From NCBI GenBank assembly GCA_021789095.1, contig JAJYJX010000021.1, positions 1 to 19,063 of the forward strand: a stretch of 19,063 bases of DNA, given 5' to 3'. Below the pieces are notes generated by a model that did no database searches, was not told the origin of the DNA, and saw nothing but the letters and a program-made list of their open reading frames with translations. Made by a program: the position numbers and the translations under genes. The DNA is from a bacterium. Its GTDB lineage: Bacteria > JAMCPX01. This document shows positions 1 to 5,911 of this stretch, one piece after another; the stretch's first letter is position 1, and every line of letters begins with the position of its first letter.

Positions 1-37
1 ATCTACGGGAGTAAAAATACCTTAGAGTACAAAACTG

Positions 38-66
38 TTGCTACCTGCAAAGCACTTGTTTATAAT
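38..66 (+). promoter_or_regulatory. Sigma-70-type promoter for the cytochrome c peroxidase gene
   Basis: TTGCTA at 38-43 and a perfect TATAAT at 61-66 are separated by exactly 17 bases. Transcription would start near 73 and leave a leader of about 23 bases carrying the AAGGAGG ribosome binding site at about 84-90. The -35 box matches consensus at four of six positions. This is pattern matching only, but the box, spacing and placement agree. Confidence 0.6.
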
Positions 67-95
67 ATCTATAAATTAAGATTAAGGAGGTTTGC

Positions 96-1166
96 ATGAA
101 GTATATAAAACCTTTGTTAATCCTTATGATTCTGTTTTTGCTTATACCATCGAGTCTCATAGCGGGTGAAAATGCCGGTCAGTCCATAACGCTTGTAAGT
201 GTTCAATCACTCGGTCCTCAAAGGATTGGAACCCTGCCGCCGGTACCTGTTCCTGTTGATAACCCTCAATCATCCAGGAAGATACTGCTTGGCAAACAAC
301 TATACTTTGATACGCGTTTGTCGAAGAACAACACAATAAGCTGTGCAACGTGCCATAACCCGGCAATGGGCTGGTCTGATATAGGCCCAACAAGTACTGG
401 TATTCATGGTCAAAAAGGTCTCCGCAGAGCGCCACCGGTCTCAAATGCAGCTTACAGTCCTTTACAGTTCTGGGACGGCAGGGCATCAAGCCTTGAGGAA
501 CAGGCAGAAGGTCCCATGCAGAACCCGGTTGAAATGGGCAATACGCTTGATAATGTGGTGAAGACACTGAACGGTATCCCGGGTTATGTCAGGGAGTTCA
601 AGCAGGTGTTCGGAACAACCCCCATCACAATCGATCAGGTTGCAAAGGCAATAGCGTCATTCGAGCGTACTGTTGTAACAACAGATTCCAGATACGACCG
701 GTATCTGAGCGGAAACAAAAATGCGCTCACACCCCTTGAAAAGGAAGGCCTGGCCGTTTTTAACGGCAAGGGGCGCTGCGCTGTGTGTCATTCAGGCCAG
801 GCATTAAGCGACGGGAAGTTCCATAATCTCGGTGCTGGGAAAGCCGGTGCATCGGCTGACACAGGCAGGTATGCTGTAACCCACGATCCACGAGACATGG
901 GCGCATTCAAGACGCCGACATTAAGGGACGTTGCTTTGCGTCCGCCTTACATGCATGACGGCTCGGAAAAAACCCTTGAATCAGTGGTCGATTTTTACAA
1001 CAAGGGAGGGATGAAGAACCCCGGACTGGACCCGTTGATCACACCCCTCGGCTTATCGCCGGAAGAGACAAAAGCCCTTGTGGCGTTTATGAAAACCGCA
1101 TTGATAAGCCTGAACCCGGAAGTAGCCGGCGTTAAACCTTTACCGCCTTCGGCCTTGCCACGGTAA
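96..1166 (+). CDS. Di-heme cytochrome c peroxidase (CcpA/MauG family), exported
   Basis: This 356-residue protein probably reduces hydrogen peroxide to water in the periplasm with electrons from small c-type cytochromes. Two CxxCH heme-binding motifs are visible, at residues 83-87 (CATCH) and 228-232 (CAVCH). A PYMHDGS segment near residues 284-290 matches the C-terminal domain of bacterial di-heme peroxidases, where the Met is the usual distal ligand of the high-potential heme. Residues 1-23 form a signal peptide (MKYIK, then a hydrophobic run ending SLIAG). Length is normal for the family. The start is supported by AAGGAGG six bases upstream and by the signal peptide. It stands alone, convergent with the next operon across a 17-base gap. 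MauG-like enzymes share this fold, but no amine dehydrogenase partner is nearby, so peroxidase is preferred. Confidence 0.92.
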   Translation: MKYIKPLLILMILFLLIPSSLIAGENAGQSITLVSVQSLGPQRIGTLPPVPVPVDNPQSSRKILLGKQLYFDTRLSKNNTISCATCHNPAMGWSDIGPTSTGIHGQKGLRRAPPVSNAAYSPLQFWDGRASSLEEQAEGPMQNPVEMGNTLDNVVKTLNGIPGYVREFKQVFGTTPITIDQVAKAIASFERTVVTTDSRYDRYLSGNKNALTPLEKEGLAVFNGKGRCAVCHSGQALSDGKFHNLGAGKAGASADTGRYAVTHDPRDMGAFKTPTLRDVALRPPYMHDGSEKTLESVVDFYNKGGMKNPGLDPLITPLGLSPEETKALVAFMKTALISLNPEVAGVKPLPPSALPR

Positions 1167-1183
1167 TACCGGGAAACGGTCGA

Positions 1184-2122
1184 TTAAATAAAACTATAGC
1201 TCAACCCTACAACCCATACGGCCTGAGGGGTGATATAAGCAGGGCCGCCTGTTGACTGGCTAAGCTTTTTTGATAATGAAAGCTCAACGGCTGCTGCAAT
1301 CCTCAGCCCCTTCACAGGTGTGAAAAAGAGTATGCCCGGCGTAATATACATGGGGTTCTCTGAAAATGTTACGCTGCTGTATGACGGGTCTGTCAATGCA
1401 TACGAACTGTACTTGCCTGCAAACTGCGACGTAAATTCGATCATGGGTTCTATGTAGTATTTTGGCAGCGGGAACAGGACGGATATGCCCATAAGCGTGA
1501 GGTTGTCGCCCCTTATGCCCATTGCATATTTACCGACAGGCGGCAGCAGGTTGTTGTCATTCGATGGTATGAGATGCTGCGTGTTGTCCCACAGGTATCC
1601 AATACGCAGGTTTGCAATCATCGGGAAAGACAGGCCTGAATTGCTCATATCATAGGATGCAAGCAAACTGAGCGTATAGCCCGTTGCATGACCATTGTAT
1701 CCTGCACTGTTGCCGCTGTTGGTGACCTTGCTGTACAGCAGCGCTTCCGCAAGTGCGCCGATGCTCAGGTGGGGCATGAATTCCCGGCTCCCCTTTATGC
1801 CTATTCTGAGATCACCTGAATAGTGAAGATTCTGGGAATTTACATCGCTTGAAGAGTTCGTTGAGCCGAGAGATACTTCAAGGTATTCGAGCGGTGCATA
1901 AGAAATTGCGCCGTAAACGGTATCATTCTCGAGTTTGCTTCCGGCTCCAAGCATGTTTTTCTGGGACGAATACGTGTTGTATAGTGCGATATTCGCACCG
2001 CCTTTTTTTATGAACGCCGTGGGTACGTTGATTGAGCCGCTTTGCCCTGTAAAGGAAACTTCCGCATATGCAACACCACTGAACAATAAAAGACTTATAA
2101 AAGCTGTAAAACATGTTTTCAT
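1184..2122 (-). CDS. Predicted outer-membrane beta-barrel protein with signal peptide
   Basis: This is a 312-residue protein with a clear signal peptide (about residues 1-20, ending VAYA before EVSF). After cleavage come a Gly/Ser-rich segment with the motif SGSINVPTA and many alternating hydrophobic stretches typical of outer-membrane strands. The protein ends in an aromatic-rich strand, VVGLSYSFI; a terminal strand close to a final aromatic residue is common in BAM-assembled barrels. The SINVPTA segment resembles the opening motif of YjbH-like exopolysaccharide proteins, but I cannot assign it to that family. The start has AAGGAG at good spacing. It lies 58 bases downstream of the radical SAM gene and may be the last gene of that operon or have its own promoter. 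Substrate and function are unknown. Confidence 0.7.
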   Translation of the reverse strand: MKTCFTAFISLLLFSGVAYAEVSFTGQSGSINVPTAFIKKGGANIALYNTYSSQKNMLGAGSKLENDTVYGAISYAPLEYLEVSLGSTNSSSDVNSQNLHYSGDLRIGIKGSREFMPHLSIGALAEALLYSKVTNSGNSAGYNGHATGYTLSLLASYDMSNSGLSFPMIANLRIGYLWDNTQHLIPSNDNNLLPPVGKYAMGIRGDNLTLMGISVLFPLPKYYIEPMIEFTSQFAGKYSSYALTDPSYSSVTFSENPMYITPGILFFTPVKGLRIAAAVELSLSKKLSQSTGGPAYITPQAVWVVGLSYSFI

Positions 2123-2135
2123 GTCATCTCCTTTG

Positions 2136-2177
2136 TTATTACATGTAATAAATAACAGGGATGCATGCCGTTTTCAA
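2136..2177 (-). promoter_or_regulatory. Palindromic operator-like site with weak promoter before the beta-barrel gene
   Basis: A perfect 16-base palindrome, TTATTACATGTAATAA, occupies 2136-2151 and ends 14 bases before the start codon at 2122. On the minus strand a possible -35 (TTGAAA, 2177-2172) and a weak -10 (TATTTA, 2154-2149) are 17 bases apart. The -10 overlaps the palindrome, a position where a repressor could act. The palindrome is directly visible; its regulatory role is inference. Confidence 0.35.
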
Positions 2178-2180
2178 TTC

Positions 2181-3251
2181 CTACCGGTCTTTTTTCCCGG
2201 AGATATGTTTTTTCTCTGCATGCCTGTGTTTTGTTTTAATGTAGTCCTTTGCCCATGGGTCATCCTTGTATTTCTGGATCCAGTCGATCTTGTTAAAGTA
2301 TTTTGAACAGTAAAAACACGGAAAGTAATCGAGATCCGTGGCGCCGCCGCTCTTTATGAACTCTATCTTGTCAATATTGAATTTGTGTATCATGTCTGCC
2401 CACATCTTATGGGCGTCGTACAGGTTTACCGTGTTAAGGTCTGCCACGGTATCGAGTTCCTGCTCCGGCGCATCAGTATAGCCTGAAAGCTGGCAGCAGA
2501 ATGTAAGCCTGCCTTTGTAGTCAACATTCGGTGAATACATTGTAAGCGCCCTGCACTGGAAGAACATGAGCGGCTCATGGTGTCCCAGTGAGAAGTTTAT
2601 CTCGATCTTCATAACTGATTTCAGCCTTTCCACCCTTTGCTCGGCTTCCCGGTACTGCTGTGGGCTCAGCACAAGGTCTTGTTCGTAGGCACGGTCGGTA
2701 GGCTCAAGGTGCGCATAGAACAGCCTTTTTAGCCCAAGTTCGGATGCAAGCATTGCCATCTGTTCTATTTCGTGAAAATTCTTTTTGTTGATGGTGATCT
2801 GTACACTTATATCGATGCCTTTTATCTTAAGTATGCTGATTGCCTGCATTATCTTTTTGAACGAACCCTTGCCCCTTATGTAGTCATGCGTTTTTTCCGT
2901 TGCACCATCAAGGGAAATGGAAACACCGGAAAGCTTGCTAAGCCTGCCTGGGAAACGGGGATCGTTAAGTATTTTCCATACGGCAAGGAAATTCCATGCA
3001 TTTGTTACAAAGTGGTACGTATATCCATACTTCACGACTGTATCTATAATCCTGCTGAAATGCGGGTGGAGCGTAGGCTCACCACCTGTAAATGCAATAT
3101 GTTGCAGGTTGTACGATTTTGCCTGCTTGAGTATGCTGTCAAACAGCTCGACGGGTATATAGCTTCTCATGTCCGCCTTGTCCCTGAGGCAGTGCAGGCA
3201 GCTCAGGTTGCACTTGTTCGTAAGCTCGAAACTCATCTCATAGAACGACAT
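2181..3251 (-). CDS. Radical SAM enzyme with SPASM/twitch-like C-terminal cysteines
   Basis: This is a 356-residue radical SAM protein. The cluster-binding motif Cx3Cx2C is at residues 14, 18 and 21 (CNLSCLHC). The SAM-binding GGEP motif is at 56-59 and a SLDG strand at 113-116. Further cysteines at 233, 252-253, 312 and 315 (the last pair in PCFYC) sit after a DYKGRLTFCC stretch like that of SPASM or twitch domains, which hold auxiliary Fe-S clusters. Relatives include peptide-modifying enzymes (PqqE type) and anaerobic sulfatase maturases; the substrate here cannot be read from sequence. The C-terminal 30 residues are rich in Lys, Arg and His. The start overlaps the upstream kinase-like gene by 14 bases and has AAGGAG inside that gene, so the two are translated from one message. 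No obvious precursor peptide gene is adjacent. Confidence 0.85.
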   Translation of the reverse strand: MSFYEMSFELTNKCNLSCLHCLRDKADMRSYIPVELFDSILKQAKSYNLQHIAFTGGEPTLHPHFSRIIDTVVKYGYTYHFVTNAWNFLAVWKILNDPRFPGRLSKLSGVSISLDGATEKTHDYIRGKGSFKKIMQAISILKIKGIDISVQITINKKNFHEIEQMAMLASELGLKRLFYAHLEPTDRAYEQDLVLSPQQYREAEQRVERLKSVMKIEINFSLGHHEPLMFFQCRALTMYSPNVDYKGRLTFCCQLSGYTDAPEQELDTVADLNTVNLYDAHKMWADMIHKFNIDKIEFIKSGGATDLDYFPCFYCSKYFNKIDWIQKYKDDPWAKDYIKTKHRHAEKKHISGKKDR

Positions 3252-4245
3252 TCTTATCTCCTTTTGCCTTATGCAATAAGTCTATCACAATCAGGGGATC
3301 TTTCAAAAGGTCCCTGCCGCACACACACCGGTACGCCCCGGCCTGGTTGAGAAGCATCTTCAACGTTTGTATGTGCCTGTCTACATACAATTTGTTAAAA
3401 AAGACCATACTTAACGACTGCGGTATGAGCAGCGACATTGCCTGTGTTTTGCTCAGGGGGGTCATCTCGGTTTTCTGTTTTTTGCCGAGTTCGATAAAAA
3501 GTATACTGTCCGGTATTACGGAATCAACTGTTTTGAAATGAGTATAGGGTATTAACGATTTTCTGGACGGCGGTTTCGGCAATTGTACATCGTTCAGCAA
3601 ATGCCTGTAATGGAGTACGGTGTTTCTGGTTGCGTGTATATTTCTTTTAAACCCGATGGCCGTAAGCTTTTTCCTGCGCCGGGCCAGCAGAACGGCGTCG
3701 TCGGAGCACAGGGTATAGCCGTTCAACGCGAGCCCGAGTGTCAGTGTTGTTTTGCCCGACATGCTCATGCCGCACAGCAGGATCGAATGCCTGTTGTCCG
3801 TAACAGCTCCGGCATGGAGATAGTAGAGGTTATGATACCTGAGGAGCTCTATCAAGGCCAATGCCAGGAAGATGGATACAAGTTCCGGGTATTTTCCCAA
3901 CGTTGCACGATCGACAAAAACAACGGCTTTTCTCTCTTTTGTGTTGATGATCATCGATGTTTTTTGATCGCACAGGAGCAAGGTGTCGTTGTCCAGGGCG
4001 TACCCCTTTATTATTCCATACGTAAACAGGAGAGGGACGCTTTTGTCATACCGTAAACGTATCTTCCGGGAAACGTAAAGTTTTACATGGATATGATGCT
4101 GTGGAGCGGCCTGCGGTGCTTTTATATCACGGGTCTTGTACCCGGCAAAAAATGCCTTTAGGGCATGAAACAATGCGCGCTTATCAGCTTCGATCAGTAT
4201 GTTTACACCGGCTATATCCAATAAGAAACTTGAACTTGAGTTCAT
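3238..4245 (-). CDS. HPr kinase-like P-loop protein (HprK C-terminal-like, ScmC-like)
   Basis: This is a 335-residue protein with a Walker A motif GMSMSGKTT at residues 159-167. Before it lies the HAGAV strand (144-148) and after it the acidic pair SDD (181-183). This order (LHAGAV, G-x-S-x-S-GKTT, then G-Y-x-L-x-SDD about 15 residues on) is characteristic of HPr kinase/phosphorylase-like domains. Those are found in true HprK, in RiPP-associated kinases, and in the ScmC proteins of SynChlorMet cassettes beside radical SAM genes. A GFKRNIHAT stretch follows at 198-206. The first 130 residues are not recognised and may bind a partner. No HPr or PTS gene is in the window, so a role as a true HPr kinase is unlikely. 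Its ATG overlaps the stop of the nucleotidyltransferase gene as ATGA, and the radical SAM gene starts inside its 3' end. The phosphorylated substrate is unknown. Confidence 0.75.
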   Translation of the reverse strand: MNSSSSFLLDIAGVNILIEADKRALFHALKAFFAGYKTRDIKAPQAAPQHHIHVKLYVSRKIRLRYDKSVPLLFTYGIIKGYALDNDTLLLCDQKTSMIINTKERKAVVFVDRATLGKYPELVSIFLALALIELLRYHNLYYLHAGAVTDNRHSILLCGMSMSGKTTLTLGLALNGYTLCSDDAVLLARRRKKLTAIGFKRNIHATRNTVLHYRHLLNDVQLPKPPSRKSLIPYTHFKTVDSVIPDSILFIELGKKQKTEMTPLSKTQAMSLLIPQSLSMVFFNKLYVDRHIQTLKMLLNQAGAYRCVCGRDLLKDPLIVIDLLHKAKGDKNVVL

Positions 4246-4940
4246 TCTTTAAAGAACCTTCTTGCAAGTTCTAATCTATCCGAACTGCCGATGTCAATCC
4301 ACAGCCCGCTGTGCACGTATCCCGCGATGAGCCTCTTGCTCCTGAGCATTTCCGGATACAGGTGCATGGTTGTTGAGGGCTGATGCAGGTTTCCGGGGAT
4401 ATAACTGATTGCCTCAGGCTTTAAGATCTGGATGCCTGTAAAGATATAGGGGGTGGTATCAGGGAAAGGTGTAAAAAGACTCTTTACGTATGCCTGTCCG
4501 TCGAGATAGATATTGGCGATGTTCATGTCCTGCGGCGTTGCTTTATACAATACCATAAGAGCGTCTGCGTTCTTCGTATGCATACGCTGCGGGAGTATGG
4601 CAAGGTCGATGTCGAACAGGATGTCGCCGTTTATGAGATAAAACGGTTCATCGAGCATGTGCCGTGCCCACAGCAAAGCTCCGGCCGTGCCTTTGATAAC
4701 GGGTTCGTGCGAGTAGCGTATGTCCAATCCATACGCCGAACCATCGCCAAGCCTGTCCTCGATCAAGGCTCCAAGGTGGTGAAGATTTATGACAACGCTT
4801 TTAACCCCTGCTTTTTTCAGTGCATCGAGCGTGTATTCAATGACGGGTTTTCCGTTTATTTCAACAAGAGGTTTTGGAATGCTTTCAGTGATGGGTTTCA
4901 GCCTTGTCCCAAATCCCGCCGCGAGTATCATTGCTTTCAT
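4242..4940 (-). CDS. Sugar-1-phosphate nucleotidyltransferase (MurU/HddC/RmlA-like)
   Basis: This 232-residue protein of the NTP_transferase family transfers a nucleotide from NTP to a sugar-1-phosphate to make an activated sugar. The N-terminus has the signature AAGFGTRL (7-14) followed by PKPL (22-25). A GTAGAL loop lies at 84-89 and NGDILFDID at 104-112 supplies the metal-binding Asp. The protein ends with GLWIDIGSSDRL, typical of short single-domain members such as MurU and HddC. It lacks the left-handed helix domain of GlmU. It is the first gene of the minus-strand operon and overlaps the kinase-like gene by four bases. The start is supported by the family N-terminus, with a modest AAGGGA upstream. 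The sugar and nucleotide specificity cannot be assigned. Confidence 0.85.
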   Translation of the reverse strand: MKAMILAAGFGTRLKPITESIPKPLVEINGKPVIEYTLDALKKAGVKSVVINLHHLGALIEDRLGDGSAYGLDIRYSHEPVIKGTAGALLWARHMLDEPFYLINGDILFDIDLAILPQRMHTKNADALMVLYKATPQDMNIANIYLDGQAYVKSLFTPFPDTTPYIFTGIQILKPEAISYIPGNLHQPSTTMHLYPEMLRSKRLIAGYVHSGLWIDIGSSDRLELARRFFKE

Positions 4941-4991
4941 GATTATCCCTTATCACAACCTTTTTACCACTGCCATAGAAAACCCCGTCTA

Positions 4992-5020
4992 TTGACTTCC
5001 ACAATATTTGGTTTTAAAAT
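4992..5020 (+). promoter_or_regulatory. Sigma-70-type promoter for htpX
   Basis: TTGACT at 4992-4997 and TAAAAT at 5015-5020 are 17 bases apart, each one mismatch from consensus. The expected start of transcription near 5027 is just upstream of the ribosome binding site AGAAGGAG at 5035-5042. That excludes a TTG codon at 5021 as the htpX start. The site lies in the 110-base divergent gap to the nucleotidyltransferase gene. Confidence 0.6.
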
Positions 5021-5050
5021 TTGATAGAGAAATTAGAAGGAGATCCAAAC

Positions 5051-5896
5051 ATGAATCAATTGAAAACCGTTTTGCTGCTCGGCACACTAACGGGACTTTT
5101 AATAGTTATAGGTGGAGCTCTTGGCGGTGAGAACGGTATGATCATAGCGTTCGCCATTGCAGTGGCTATGAACTTTTTCAGCTACTGGTTTTCCGATAAA
5201 ATTGTACTGGGCATTTACCGGGCAAAAGAACTTTCGGAATCCGATGCACCGCGACTGTTTCTCATAATCAGGAAACTCACGACAAAGGCAGGCCTGCCCA
5301 TGCCGAGGGTTTATCTGATACCGAACAAGACACCGAACGCATTCGCAACGGGCAGGAACCCGGAACATTCCGCGATCGCTGTTACAGAAGGACTGCTTGA
5401 TATGCTGAACGATGAAGAGATCGAAGGTGTTCTCGGGCATGAACTTTCACATGTCAGACACAGGGACATCCTTATCAGCAGCATATCGGCCACGATAGCA
5501 GGAGCGATTATCCTCCTTGCAAGGATGGCTATGTTTGCAGGCATGTTCGGAGGATTAAATGATAGGGACAGGAACAACAATATATTTGTAATGCTGTTTT
5601 TTGCAATACTTGCCCCTGTAGCGGCGAGCATCATCCAGCTTGCGATATCCAGGTCAAGAGAGTTTTATGCGGATGAAGGCAGTGCAGGTCTGACCGGAAA
5701 TCCCAATGGACTGATCTCGGCTTTAAAAAAACTGGAGTACGCCAATCACAGGATACCGATGAATACCAACCCGTCCACAGCGCACATGTTCATAGTAGCC
5801 CCTTTCCTCGGCAAGGGCATAGCATCACTTTTCAGCACTCATCCGCCGATAGAGGCAAGGATTGATAGACTTGAAAAAATGATGTATAATAGATAA
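5051..5896 (+). CDS. htpX: HtpX membrane zinc metalloprotease (M48B)
   Basis: HtpX is a zinc endoprotease of the inner membrane that degrades damaged or misfolded membrane proteins, working alongside FtsH. The ATG at 5051 is chosen because it has AGAAGGAG eight bases upstream and gives the usual HtpX N-terminus (MNQLKTVLLLGT); the product is 281 residues, normal length. Two N-terminal membrane helices lie at about residues 6-24 and 29-47. The HExxH zinc site is HELSH at 130-134, and the third ligand is Glu204 in SREFYADEG. Two more hydrophobic segments follow the active site (about 141-165 and 177-200). A frame extension to TTG at 5021 would overlap the predicted transcription start. It precedes the Clp ATPase gene by 15 bases, linking two protein quality-control functions. 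Confidence 0.95.
   Translation: MNQLKTVLLLGTLTGLLIVIGGALGGENGMIIAFAIAVAMNFFSYWFSDKIVLGIYRAKELSESDAPRLFLIIRKLTTKAGLPMPRVYLIPNKTPNAFATGRNPEHSAIAVTEGLLDMLNDEEIEGVLGHELSHVRHRDILISSISATIAGAIILLARMAMFAGMFGGLNDRDRNNNIFVMLFFAILAPVAASIIQLAISRSREFYADEGSAGLTGNPNGLISALKKLEYANHRIPMNTNPSTAHMFIVAPFLGKGIASLFSTHPPIEARIDRLEKMMYNR
5862..5890 (+). promoter_or_regulatory. Strong promoter match inside htpX 3' end, for the Clp ATPase gene
   Basis: TTGATA at 5862-5867 and a perfect TATAAT at 5885-5890 are 17 bases apart, matching consensus at 11 of 12 positions. Transcription would begin near 5897, giving a leader of about 15 bases that still contains the GAGGG ribosome binding site at about 5902. The boxes lie within the last codons of htpX, so the Clp gene could be expressed separately as well as by read-through. 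Confidence 0.45.
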
Positions 5897-5911
5897 CAAT
5901 AGAGGGAATAG

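Noticed and set aside
157-567. Minus-strand open frame of 136 codons over the peroxidase gene
   Set aside because: It lies wholly within a well-supported gene, has no recognisable motif or ribosome binding site, and is a shadow frame.
1167-1183. Short ACCG/CGGT hairpin between the convergent peroxidase and beta-barrel genes as a terminator
   Set aside because: A four-base stem without a T run is too weak to support.
2772-3350. Plus-strand open frame of 192 codons over the radical SAM gene
   Set aside because: It is antisense to conserved radical SAM coding sequence and shows no family features.
3238-4245. True HPr kinase/phosphorylase controlling a PTS
   Set aside because: No HPr or PTS gene is present, the N-terminal domain differs, and the operon partners point elsewhere.
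5021-5050. Upstream TTG start at 5021 that would lengthen HtpX by ten residues
   Set aside because: It falls at the predicted transcription start and before the AGAAGGAG site, and the added residues do not match the family N-terminus.
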